Assembly (NCBI GenBank): GCA_913058345.1
Contig: CAJXQR010000006.1
Span: 62,001-126,000 of the forward strand
DNA from: an uncultured Gammaproteobacteria bacterium
GTDB lineage: Bacteria; Pseudomonadota; Gammaproteobacteria; Pseudomonadales; Porticoccaceae
Reading direction: 5' to 3'
Length of the DNA: 64,000 nucleotides
Shown here: in pieces, positions 56,301 through 63,877 of the stretch
How positions within the stretch are numbered: the stretch's first letter is position 1
Layout: every line of letters starts with the position of its first letter
Position numbers and translations under genes: made by a program
The notes under the pieces: model-generated
Database searches by the model: none
Told to the model about the DNA's origin: nothing
Seen by the model: only the letters and a program-made list of their open reading frames with translations

Positions 56301-56432
56301 CAGAGGGAATTCAGTGGAGGGGTAGCGATCGACGCCGACCCGTGAGTAGCCGATAACACCAAAGAGGATGAGTGCCGCCGATAGCATGGTTGTCAGCACA
56401 TGCCGATGGATGGAGAGTGAAGGTAGGTTCAC
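53358..56432 (-). CDS. RND efflux transporter, inner-membrane pump
   Basis: A 1024-residue hydrophobe/amphiphile efflux pump of the RND (HAE-1) type, working as a trimer with 12 helices and two large periplasmic loops. Proton-relay residues are visible: the Asp pair in GIVVDDAIVVLENI (TM4) and the Lys in LVGLVAKNAILLVDL (TM10). The N-terminal VDRYPSTEFPLVAV and the porter-domain segments are typical. The start is a GTG overlapping the adaptor stop as GTGA. It uses proton motive force to expel drugs, detergents or fatty compounds; an outer-membrane channel gene is not nearby, so a TolC-like protein elsewhere is expected. Confidence 0.96.
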   Translation of the reverse strand: MNLPSLSIHRHVLTTMLSAALILFGVIGYSRVGVDRYPSTEFPLVAVQTDLIGANPSVIDASITNIIETAVNSVPGIEHISSTSSPGNSRVVITFDMDKNINVAFDEVQSKVNQVINQLPTDADPPIVAKLEFGASPIMWLALEGDRTMQQLNSYAINIIKKNLETINGVGEVKIGGKRERTIRINLNLDSMAAFNVTTGEVLAAVRNEHFMMPGGFLVSGETEHMVKLDMEYHDPRELANLVVAYRDGAPLKLGDIGEVEDGMADPRSLARVNGKPTVGLGIAKIAEANTVEIIDEAMRRINEEIRPQLPPGMKLTIASDDSLFVRAMVSSLEEHLILGTVLTAFVVWIFLKSIRSTIIIAIAIPISLFGSIAAIYFFGYTLNSMTLLALLLLIGIVVDDAIVVLENIYRHRESIDPDPRSAAIHGTAEVVFPVLAATLSLVSIFVPVIFLGGVIGQFFSSFAVVVTVGVLISWFVSMTLTPMLCSRFLQVEEHNGGLYYWLERSFRSMENIYTKLLRLALRFRWTVIFITWLLVFGCTFFLKDIGKEYSPDQDEASFMVIVRTPLGSGLDYSSGRLAEVEAILAEHDDVITSAFFGLGTSGRQVTTAVGFVRMTPATEREQSQQELIAILAKKFATIPGAKAFAAPIPKMGGQRGEPLQFAINGPNLNEVARLAYELEKKLAAVDGIGYIDLDLNLALPQYQLRVDSTRAADLGFSSRDIAEAVNVMVGGMDVAKYNDDPGDGERYDVRIKADESYFQSADDIDRIYLRSRTGTMIRIDTVAHLEETLGPASISRYDLRYSAPFYGKPELPLAEAIATVQELSDEILPVGYTLAFKGQAEEFGKTASNMIFAFTLATILLYMVLASQFNSFLQPLIIMTAQPLAMIGGIALLWLTDNTLNTYSMIGLVLLVGLVAKNAILLVDLTNQQRSDGKAIDAALIEACPIRLRPVLMTSLTVILAMLPAAMGFGAGHETNGPLSIAVIGGMLSSTLLTLIVVPAVYSILEGFLETIKGWLGSSTLAK

Positions 56433-57535
56433 GGTTTATTTACTCCACGGACAGTGACCGGTGAGCCGTCGGTGAGGAAACCCGCACCATTCACGGCGAC
56501 GGTTTCGCTGCCTTGCAGCCCCGCAGTAATTTCGATGTTGGCACCGATATATTCGCCGACTTCTACGATTTGTTGATGGGCGATGCCGTCCTTGATGACA
56601 TACACCACCTTACCGGCTGGACGTAACACCAGTGATGCCTTGGGCACCAGGATCGCATTGTCACGGGTGGCGAGAATGATTTCGCCGGTGACACTGGCTC
56701 CCGGTTGCCAGGGACCCGGGTTGTCGATAGTGGTGAGGATGTCAATGGCCCGATTGCGAGAGCCGACGGTGGGCCTGATTTCCTGGATTGAACTTTCGAC
56801 GGTGAGTTCGGGTGCCATTGGCGACACTAGTCTGAGCTTGAGGCCCAGTGATAATTGATTGGCGAGTGTTTCAGGTAGTGGCAGGCGCGCCCTGAGCTTG
56901 TCAATTTTGGTGATACGAAACAGGGGGGCGCCCACTTTTAGGAAGTCACCGGGGCTGGCTAACTCTTCGTCGACGATACCATCATAGGCTGATAGCACGC
57001 GGGTTTTTGTGAGCCCACGCTGCTTTTGATTGCTTCGCGCCTGACTGGCTTTTAATTGTTCTTCGAGCGAATCTAGCTGCGCCCGAGCCTCATCGTAGCG
57101 GTCGATAGAAATGAGTTTTTCTTTGATCAATCTGTTAAAGCGCTTCACTGTGCGGCGCTGGTTTCTCGTCAGAGCCTCAAGTTGAGCGACCTCGGCATCA
57201 GCAGCCTGGGCGGCGATGGTGTAATCCTCAGTATCGAGCTCGGCGAGTAGCTGTCCGGGCTTGACGCGCTGGCCCGTGACGACAAAGCGACTTAGCAAGC
57301 GACCTTCAACCTCGGCGGCAACTTCGGGGCTGATGATGCTTTCCAGCGAGCCCACGGAGTGTTCGACCACCTCAACGGTGACCGTTTGGGTCTGCGCAGT
57401 ACTGATCAATGTGGCCCGTGGAGCAGGCTTGCTTTTTTCTGACGGCACAGGCTTAGCATCCTGACCGTCACCACACGCTACCAAAAACGCTGTGATGGCG
57501 AGAGCGGGTAGCCAAAGACGAAAATTCGAGGTCAT
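56429..57535 (-). CDS. RND efflux periplasmic adaptor lipoprotein
   Basis: A 368-residue membrane-fusion protein. The lipobox LVAC puts the lipidated Cys at residue 21. A lipoyl half-motif (GSLESIISPEVAAEVEGRLL), a coiled-coil hairpin (about 95-160), a second lipoyl half (RVLSAYDGIVDEELASPGDF) and beta-barrel and membrane-proximal domains follow. I chose the ATG at 57535 with AAGGA six bases upstream; the frame to 57580 would spoil the lipoprotein signal. It joins the pump to an outer-membrane channel and overlaps the pump gene by four bases. Confidence 0.95.
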   Translation of the reverse strand: MTSNFRLWLPALAITAFLVACGDGQDAKPVPSEKSKPAPRATLISTAQTQTVTVEVVEHSVGSLESIISPEVAAEVEGRLLSRFVVTGQRVKPGQLLAELDTEDYTIAAQAADAEVAQLEALTRNQRRTVKRFNRLIKEKLISIDRYDEARAQLDSLEEQLKASQARSNQKQRGLTKTRVLSAYDGIVDEELASPGDFLKVGAPLFRITKIDKLRARLPLPETLANQLSLGLKLRLVSPMAPELTVESSIQEIRPTVGSRNRAIDILTTIDNPGPWQPGASVTGEIILATRDNAILVPKASLVLRPAGKVVYVIKDGIAHQQIVEVGEYIGANIEITAGLQGSETVAVNGAGFLTDGSPVTVRGVNKP

Positions 57536-58087
57536 ATCAATCCTTATCATAAATAGAGGCGCGTAAAGACCGAGCTGCAATAGTTCGGTGAAAGTGGGTC
57601 AAAGCAACTTTGCTGGGTTTTAAAGACACGAACCTGGTGCGTTTGAATCACCTTGCAGCCGTGTCGTCGCGATATTCTGGGATGTCTTTTTTCTTCTCGT
57701 CCAATGGCATTGGGGCGCGTTGGTTTACTTTGCGGCCTTTGGACGAGCTCGCTCGGGCGCGATGGTACCATAGCGTACCCGTGAGTATAAGAGACTTTAA
57801 TTAACGGTAGCTTTGTGATCGGCCAAGTCAAGGTTTTGGCTTGCTAGTTTAGTTGACCCAGAACATTTCCGCCGCTAAATTTCTGGTTGCTAAGGCATTT
57901 TGCCCATGTTTGAATTCAGTTCACAGTTCAGCTTTATTATTACTTTCATGAAACCTCGCTCGAGGCTGCAAAAAAACAGTGTTTGCGAGGTGTTTTGACT
58001 ACGAGCATTGGCCTTATTGATCACAGTATCAAGGGTTGATTCAATTAAGTACTTTTTTTAACCAACTGTTATTTTAAGGAGACACCA
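57536..58087. other. Divergent promoter region
   Basis: About 550 bases separate the RND adaptor (minus) from the hydrolase gene (plus). Small frames occur on both strands but none looks like a protein. No repressor gene, repeat or clear operator was seen. Confidence 0.45.
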
Positions 58088-58876
58088 TTGGCTACTTGGA
58101 AAGAAGAAACGCAAAACCTAGCCGGCTCAGATCTTGTCTTGATTCGAGGCGGTTCTGGCAAACCCTTGCTGGTGCTACACGATGAGCTCGGCTACACGGG
58201 CTGGATGAGCTGGAACGAAGAACTGGCGAAAGACAGAGAATTGATTATTCCCTTACAGCCGGGATTCGGTAAGTCGCCGCGTCAGGATTGGATGTGGCGT
58301 CATCGAGATCTCGCTAATTATTATTTGAATGTGATTCGTGAACTGGGTTTGGAAAAGCCCGATGTATTGGGTTTTTCTGCCGGTGCTTATACCGCTGCAG
58401 AAATGGCCGCTGCAAACCCTGAGTTACTCGGTTCCATCACACTGGTTGGTCCTATGGGCATTAAGCCGGATGAGGGTGAAATTTTCGATATTTTTGCTTG
58501 CACCATTAAGACTTGCTTACGGCAGACAGTATTCAATTACGAGGCTAAAGAGTTCAGCGAAATCTATGGCGGCGAAATGTCACCTGAACAGTTTGAGCTA
58601 TTTGAAGATGCCCGTGCGGAAAGTGCACGCATCGGTTGGGAACCCTATATGTTCAACCCGAGCTTGCCTGAACTGTTACGTAGCGCAAAAAATGCCAAGC
58701 TGCCAACTTTGCTGATTCGCGGTAGTGAGGATGCTGTTGTGCCGCAGGATTGCATCAGAAAATATCACGACGCTTTGCCTCAGGCCGATATCGTCACTAT
58801 TAAGGGTACTGGCCACCGTCCAGAAATTGAAGATAGCGCAGAGTTCGTTGCCGCTGTTAAACACTTCCTTGCTTAA
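58088..58876 (+). CDS. Alpha/beta hydrolase
   Basis: A 262-residue alpha/beta-hydrolase-fold enzyme. The nucleophile elbow is GFSAGAY with Ser97; the acid is in RGSEDAVVPQ and the His in GTGHRPE near the C-terminus. A short loop after strand 3 (PLQPGFGKSP) carries the oxyanion region. It starts with TTG at 58088, supported by AAGGAG six bases upstream. It is followed after 24 bases by a flavin-dependent monooxygenase gene, so the two probably act in one degradative pathway: the monooxygenase could create an ester, lactone or diketone that this enzyme hydrolyses. No signal peptide is present. Confidence 0.9.
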   Translation: MATWKEETQNLAGSDLVLIRGGSGKPLLVLHDELGYTGWMSWNEELAKDRELIIPLQPGFGKSPRQDWMWRHRDLANYYLNVIRELGLEKPDVLGFSAGAYTAAEMAAANPELLGSITLVGPMGIKPDEGEIFDIFACTIKTCLRQTVFNYEAKEFSEIYGGEMSPEQFELFEDARAESARIGWEPYMFNPSLPELLRSAKNAKLPTLLIRGSEDAVVPQDCIRKYHDALPQADIVTIKGTGHRPEIEDSAEFVAAVKHFLA

Positions 58877-58900
58877 TTAAAGAATTGGAGACAAATAGTC

Positions 58901-60226
58901 ATGCAAATTGCACATTTTACTGAACGCCCCGTGCGTTATATCGACGAAGCCCCCGTTCTGCAAAACCGGGCTTTCTTTGGTGTTTCTAATCGTTACATCG
59001 ATCGCGAAAAGTCGGCTCACGACTACAATTTTTACCTCGACGAAGCCTGTTACTGTGAAGAAGTAGGTTTTGATGCGGTAGCTCTTAACGAGCACCATGG
59101 CAACCCTTTTTGCTCGGGTAGTGTGGTCAATATTGAAGCGGCTATTTTGGCGCGTATCACGTCCAAAGCGAAAATAGTGATCATCGGCAACATGTTGCCC
59201 GGTGTTAAGCACCCCTTACGAATTGCAGAAGAGCTCGCGACTATTGACACCATTTCCCGTGGTCGCCTGGTTTCTGGCTGGGTCCGTGGTGCGGGTAGTG
59301 AACAGTTCTTTAATAATGCCAATCCGGCTTATAACCGTGAAATGTTTAACGAGGCCCACTCCTTCATTATGGATTGCTGGACGAAAGAGGGCCCCTGGCG
59401 CTATGAAGGAAAGCATTTTCACTATCGCCATGTAAATCCGTGGGTTAAGCCCTATCAGGAAATGCCCCAACAGTGGATTCCCGGCGTATTGAGTGCTGAA
59501 ACTGTCATGTGGTGTGCTGAGAAACAATACCCCTACCTTGGTTTAGGTACAGCCCTCGGCCCAACGTGTGATTTATGGGATATGTATGCCGACAAATCTG
59601 CCGAGCTGGGTTTTCAGGCTGGCCCTGAGAACTTCGGTTATTTACTGCCTATCTTCTGTGCAGACACAGATGAAAAAGCGCAGGAAATTGGTAAGGGTTT
59701 TGTCTTCGGTGGTGGTCAAAATGCCTTCTCTCGTCCGGAACACACTCTGCCCCCTGGCTATAACTCGAAGAGTGCGATTCGCATGTTGGGGCAACAGCCG
59801 GGTGGTAGCTGGCTGGGCGTGAGTAAAGAGAAACTGATGGCCGGTGCCGATGATAGCTGGGACGCATCGGCTTACGATGCGCTGAAAGCCAAGCTGATTG
59901 CTGGTTACGAAAAGGTTCAAGATAACATGCAAATTGTTGTTGGTAGCCCTGAGACTTGCGCTCAGAAAATCAAGGACATTCTCTCTGTTATTCGTCCTGG
60001 TGTCTTTACCTGCTTTGCCGTACAAGGCAATGTGAGTGATCAAGATAGACTACGCAGTGTTGAGCTGTTGGGTAAGGAAGTATTACCCAATGTCCGTCAA
60101 TTTGCCGACGAAATCGGGCTGTTTGGACCCTTTGATCGCACGCCAGGTAGTGTGAAATTGGCGCCGGGTACTAAGCGTGAACCTGTTGTTGATCGCGAGG
60201 CACTTGCCAAACTGAATTTGCCCTGA
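58901..60226 (+). CDS. LLM-class flavin-dependent oxidoreductase
   Basis: A 441-residue luciferase-like monooxygenase, an (alpha/beta)8 barrel using FMNH2 and oxygen. Family marks are GFDAVALNEHHGNPFCSGS, the KIVIIGNMLPGVKHPLRIAEELATID region and SRGRLVSGWVRGAG. It is longer than bacterial luciferase subunits, with an extra C-terminal tail of about 60 residues. It is operonic with the alpha/beta hydrolase and faces two short-chain dehydrogenases across a terminator, which together suggests oxidation of an alicyclic, terpenoid or steroid-like substrate. The flavin reductase it needs is not encoded nearby. Confidence 0.93.
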   Translation: MQIAHFTERPVRYIDEAPVLQNRAFFGVSNRYIDREKSAHDYNFYLDEACYCEEVGFDAVALNEHHGNPFCSGSVVNIEAAILARITSKAKIVIIGNMLPGVKHPLRIAEELATIDTISRGRLVSGWVRGAGSEQFFNNANPAYNREMFNEAHSFIMDCWTKEGPWRYEGKHFHYRHVNPWVKPYQEMPQQWIPGVLSAETVMWCAEKQYPYLGLGTALGPTCDLWDMYADKSAELGFQAGPENFGYLLPIFCADTDEKAQEIGKGFVFGGGQNAFSRPEHTLPPGYNSKSAIRMLGQQPGGSWLGVSKEKLMAGADDSWDASAYDALKAKLIAGYEKVQDNMQIVVGSPETCAQKIKDILSVIRPGVFTCFAVQGNVSDQDRLRSVELLGKEVLPNVRQFADEIGLFGPFDRTPGSVKLAPGTKREPVVDREALAKLNLP

Positions 60227-60252
60227 TTGTTATTGGGCCATTCAATAGAAAG

Positions 60253-60286
60253 AGCGCCTGCCCGGTTAGGGGAGGCGCTTTTTTTT
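60253..60286 (+). terminator. Intrinsic terminator after the LLM gene
   Basis: AGCGCCT/AGGCGCT forms a seven-base stem with a 13-base loop, immediately followed by eight T residues. It lies 26 bases after the stop and is a clear end for the hydrolase-monooxygenase operon. Confidence 0.88.
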
Positions 60287-60318
60287 GCCTGTGATTGACG
60301 ACCGTCTATCACTAGCCA

Positions 60319-61077
60319 TTAAGCGTCGAGAGAGAAGCCCGCCGTCAATCCACCATCAGCAATAAACTCTGAGCCAGTAGAGTAAGAACTGTCATCGGAA
60401 GCGAGGTACGCTGCCAATGTCGCCATCTCTTCTGGTTGGCCAACACGCCCTAAGGGTACCTTGCCAAAAATGCTATTGACCATTGATTCGTCCATACCGG
60501 TTTGGGTGACCATGGGCGTCAGCACACCGCCAGGGTGAATTGAGTTGACACGAATCTTATCGGGCCCCAGTTCCATCGCAGCAACCTTGGTCATGCCACG
60601 CACAGCGAACTTACTGGCACAGTAGGCGGCACCACCGGTCATGCCGATGAGCCCATCGATGGATGAGATGTTAATGATCGAACCACCGCCAGCATCTTTC
60701 ATGGGCCCGGCCACGGTGCGCATACCGAGAAAAACACCCAGCTGATTGATCTCGATAACTTTCATGTAGTCGGCAACACTACAATCGACCAAGGCTTTAA
60801 CCTGGACAATACCGGCGTTGTTGACTAATACATTCAGCTTGCCAAAACGCTCAAGCGTTTCTTTCACAGCGTCAGCCCAGGCATTTTCATCGGTGACATC
60901 CAGATGAATGTAATGAGCAGCATCACCTATCTCGGTGGCGATTTGCTGACCTTCTTTATCGAGTACATCGGTGATAACGACTTTGGCGCCACGAGCGGCG
61001 AAGAGACGAGCTTCCGCAGCACCTTGCCCCCGTGCAGCGCCGGTAATCAGTGCAACCTTACCCTCTAAGTTACGCAT
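60319..61077 (-). CDS. Short-chain dehydrogenase/reductase (copy 1)
   Basis: A 252-residue classical SDR. The dinucleotide site is TGAARGQG (12-19), an Asp in VVITDVLD favours NAD(H), NNAG is at the end of strand 4, and the catalytic Ser-Tyr-Lys lie in NISSIDGL and YCASKFA. The C-terminus SEFIADGGLTAGFSLDA is nearly the same as that of its neighbour. Many such enzymes act on hydroxysteroids or cyclic alcohols. It is downstream of copy 2 but separated by a terminator, so it probably has its own promoter in the 92-base gap. Confidence 0.93.
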   Translation of the reverse strand: MRNLEGKVALITGAARGQGAAEARLFAARGAKVVITDVLDKEGQQIATEIGDAAHYIHLDVTDENAWADAVKETLERFGKLNVLVNNAGIVQVKALVDCSVADYMKVIEINQLGVFLGMRTVAGPMKDAGGGSIINISSIDGLIGMTGGAAYCASKFAVRGMTKVAAMELGPDKIRVNSIHPGGVLTPMVTQTGMDESMVNSIFGKVPLGRVGQPEEMATLAAYLASDDSSYSTGSEFIADGGLTAGFSLDA

Positions 61078-61118
61078 TGTTTTATCCTTTATTGATTAGA
61101 ATTGTTGTTATAAAAATA

Positions 61119-61148
61119 AAAAAAGCCTGTCACCCGACAAGCTTTTTT
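61119..61148 (-). terminator. Intrinsic terminator between the SDR genes
   Basis: AAAAAAGCcTGTC pairs with GACAaGCTTTTTT (one mismatch) around the loop ACCC. Read on the minus strand it ends SDR copy 2 with a T-rich tail; the A/T arms mean it could also act on the plus strand. Confidence 0.8.
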
Positions 61149-61169
61149 CACGTTCGAGCATGGAGATGT

Positions 61170-61931
61170 TTAGCTATCTAGAGAGAAACCTGCGGTTAAA
61201 CCGCCGTCAGCAACAAACTCTGATCCGGTTGAATAAGAGGCATCATCTGAGGCGAGATAAGCCGCGAGTGTGGCCATCTCTTCGGATTTGCCAATACGAC
61301 CCAGAGGGCTCGCTTTAAACGCTTCTTCCGCCTGTTCTTCGCTCAGGTTAATGTCATTCAGTATTTTTGTTTTCACGCCACCTGGGTGGAGAGAGTTGAT
61401 ACGGATGCCGTGTTTACCCAGCTCTAACGCGGCCACCTTGGTCATGCCACGTACCGCAAATTTACTGGCGCAATAGGCGCTGGCGCCGTACATACCTGTT
61501 AATCCGTCAATTGATGAAATATTAACGATCGAGCCACCACCGGCTGTTTTCATGGGCTCGACAACTTCGCGCATACCAAGGAATACACCGATTTGGTTGA
61601 TATCGATGACCTTGCGGTAGTCTTCTAATGAGGTTTCATGAATTTCCTTTGCCGGTGTGATGATGCCAGCGTTGTTAATCAGCACGTTGAGCTTGCCAAA
61701 TTTTTCAACAGTGGCAGCGACGACGTCTTTCCAACCTTGCTCGCTGGTCACATCAAGGTGCATGTAGGCTGCGCTATCACCGATTTCAGCGGCGACTTGC
61801 TGACCTTCGTCATCCAGTACGTCAGTCATCATCACTTTGGCGCCACGTTCGACAAAGAGTCGCGCTTCTGCAGCGCCCTGGCCACGTGCAGCACCGGTAA
61901 TCAGTGCTACTTTTCCATCTAAAGTTCCCAT
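61170..61931 (-). CDS. Short-chain dehydrogenase/reductase (copy 2)
   Basis: A 253-residue classical SDR closely resembling copy 1 along its entire length: TGAARGQG, Asp in VMMTDVLD, NNAG, NISSIDGL and YCASKFA, and the ending SEFVADGGLTAGFSLDS. The two differ mainly around residues 95-110 and 185-215, the substrate-loop region, which suggests a tandem duplication followed by a change of substrate or of reaction direction. It likely oxidises or reduces a cyclic alcohol or ketone with NAD(H). Confidence 0.93.
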   Translation of the reverse strand: MGTLDGKVALITGAARGQGAAEARLFVERGAKVMMTDVLDDEGQQVAAEIGDSAAYMHLDVTSEQGWKDVVAATVEKFGKLNVLINNAGIITPAKEIHETSLEDYRKVIDINQIGVFLGMREVVEPMKTAGGGSIVNISSIDGLTGMYGASAYCASKFAVRGMTKVAALELGKHGIRINSLHPGGVKTKILNDINLSEEQAEEAFKASPLGRIGKSEEMATLAAYLASDDASYSTGSEFVADGGLTAGFSLDS

Positions 61932-62281
61932 TAATTTTCCCCTGAGTTAATAAATTATAAATGCCAAAAGGCCTGGTTCAGCCTCTGCACATTAGTTGTA
62001 AAGCAGGGGCAATATAGTGGCTTTTGATGAAAAAGGCGAGATACCCGCCTGTTTTATAGATCGCGCTAAAGGCTTCACCCACACTGACGGCGCAGGGTCG
62101 AAGGCAGGGCACGGCGCCAACAGAGCGACTGGCTTAATTGCTCTGTTTTGTAAATTTAGAGTGGAGGTAAGCCCTAGATTAGAGCGCAGTGCTTAGTCAT
62201 GAGGCATATTTTCCAGCTGTACGGTGGTGTAATGCGAGAAAATGTGTGGAGCTAATAGAATTTTATCGGCAAAACAATAGC
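61932..62281. other. Non-coding gap between SDR and porin leader
   Basis: This gap of 350 bases carries the promoter of SDR copy 2 and the upstream control region of the porin. I saw no gene and no clear repeat. Confidence 0.45.
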
Positions 62282-62310
62282 TTAACAATGTGGCATGAGA
62301 ATTGTATGTT
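62282..62310 (+). promoter_or_regulatory. Porin leader promoter, sigma-70 or sigma-54
   Basis: Two readings fit the same place. TTAACA (62282-62287) and TATGTT (62305-62310) are 17 bases apart, a moderate sigma-70 promoter. TGGCATGAGAATTGTAT (62291-62307) has GG and GT ten bases apart, a sigma-54 match weakened by T in place of the -12 C. Both predict a start near 62316. Confidence 0.5.
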
Positions 62311-62317
62311 TGTTGGT

Positions 62318-62406
62318 TAGCGGATGTGTCAAGTTGTCAAACCGTCCGCTATCTGGGCAATGGAGCCCATAGGTCACCCCCTCCCGTGGCCTATGGGCTT
62401 TTTTTT
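62318..62406 (+). promoter_or_regulatory. Porin leader attenuator with hexaloop hairpin
   Basis: Three elements lie between the promoter and the porin. A hairpin TAGCGGA/TCCGCTA is at 62318-62324 with 62345-62351. A five-pair stem TGGGC/GCCCA (62354-62358 with 62365-62369) closes the six-base loop AATGGA, with A at position 1 and G at position 4. An intrinsic terminator AGCCCATAGG/CCTATGGGCT (62364-62373 with 62390-62399) is followed by eight T. The hexaloop stem and the terminator share bases 62364-62369 and so exclude each other, as in ANTAR-controlled leaders. It could also end a free RNA of about 90 bases. Confidence 0.7.
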
Positions 62407-62484
62407 GCCTTGATTTTGCAAATTCAGTCAGCAGCGTTAGCCGCAATAGTATTGCCTGCTGTTCTTAATCCGAGGAGAGTCCGA

Positions 62485-63711
62485 ATGTTGAGCCGTTCAT
62501 TGAATATCACCCCAGCTGCGTTAGGTATTGTTGTACTGGGCTTGTCTGTATCAACACTGGCGAGTGCTCAACCGCTCGCTGATAGTATTAGTCAAGCGAT
62601 TGATGGAGGCGATGTTGCCTTAAACCTGCGTTACCGCTATGAGTACGTTGATCAGGACGGAGCATCAGAAGATGCTGATGCCTCCACTCTGAGGTCTCGA
62701 ATTACCCTGAAATCAGGTGTGGTCAATGGCTTTATGGGCCTGGTTGAAGTCGATAATGTGAGCTATATCGGTAACGATAATTTTAACAATACTGAAAATG
62801 GGAAAACAAACTATCCTGTCGTTGCAGATCCTGATTATACCGAGGTGAATCAGGCTTTTATTCGTTATGCTTTTGACGATAACAATAAGGCAACCCTGGG
62901 TCGCCAGCGTATTAACCACAGTGGGCAGCGTTTTCTCGGCGGTGTTGGCTGGCGTCAAAATGAACAAACCTTTGACGCGGCGAGATTTACTGTCTCACCT
63001 TTGAAGGGCTTAACGGTCGACTACAGTTATATTTGGGATGTTAACCGTATCTTTGGCCCTGAAGGGTCCGATGCCGATTTTGAGGGTGACAGCCACGCAC
63101 TTATTGCTACCTATAAAATTGCTGATGGCCACACCCTCTCTGGTTTTAGTTACCTACTCGACCTTGAAGAAGCTCCGGCCCTGTCGAGCAGCACTTACGG
63201 CCTGGAATACACAGGCGGGTTTGCTCTCAGGGACGGTGTGAGCCTTGGTGTTAACCTATCTTATGCTGAACAAAGCGATTACAAAGATAGTCCTCTCGAC
63301 TATGACGCTGGTTATTACCTTGCAGAGCTAGCCGTTAAAACCAAGCCAGTGACCGTGGCATTGGGGTACGAAGTACTTGAGAGCGATAATGGCATTGGCT
63401 TTAAAACGCCTTTGGCAACACTGCATAAATTTCAGGGTTTCGCCGATAAATTTTTGGTAACTCCTGCTGGTGGGATTGAAGACACCTACGTAAAAGTTGC
63501 CACTAAAATAGCCGGTGTCAAACTCATCGCCTTCTATCACGATTTTGAAGCGGAAACAGGTGGCATGGATTACGGTAGTGAATTCGATTTCATCGCGGCG
63601 TATAAATTTAGCAAGAATTACAGCCTGTCGTTCAAATATGCCGCCTATGAGGCCGATGATTTTTCTACCGATACAGATAAAGCCTGGTTAATGGTGACAG
63701 CAGCGTTTTAG
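62485..63711 (+). CDS. Outer-membrane porin-like beta-barrel protein
   Basis: A 408-residue outer-membrane protein. The signal peptide is MLSRSLNITPAALGIVVLGL with cleavage near ASA-QPLA. The mature part is made of alternating beta strands with many aromatic belts, and the last residue is Phe (AWLMVTAAF), the usual outer-membrane targeting signal. It resembles the alginate-export/DcaP-like porins in layout, but I cannot assign the solute. The ATG at 62485 has AGGAG seven bases upstream; the frame reaches further left but that part is the attenuated leader. A response regulator starts 166 bases later. Confidence 0.85.
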   Translation: MLSRSLNITPAALGIVVLGLSVSTLASAQPLADSISQAIDGGDVALNLRYRYEYVDQDGASEDADASTLRSRITLKSGVVNGFMGLVEVDNVSYIGNDNFNNTENGKTNYPVVADPDYTEVNQAFIRYAFDDNNKATLGRQRINHSGQRFLGGVGWRQNEQTFDAARFTVSPLKGLTVDYSYIWDVNRIFGPEGSDADFEGDSHALIATYKIADGHTLSGFSYLLDLEEAPALSSSTYGLEYTGGFALRDGVSLGVNLSYAEQSDYKDSPLDYDAGYYLAELAVKTKPVTVALGYEVLESDNGIGFKTPLATLHKFQGFADKFLVTPAGGIEDTYVKVATKIAGVKLIAFYHDFEAETGGMDYGSEFDFIAAYKFSKNYSLSFKYAAYEADDFSTDTDKAWLMVTAAF

Positions 63712-63877
63712 TTTGTATTCAGTTTAGTGAATATGGGGCGTGTTTCTCAGCCATGCCAGGCGAATAGTATTCTTCATCTGGCATGTAGCCCCGACATGAA
63801 TAGCGAGACTATTTGGTATTTACTGCCTGTATCCGCAGTAAAAAAAGTGAAGCACCGAGGCCGTAGGGTGGTTTGTA

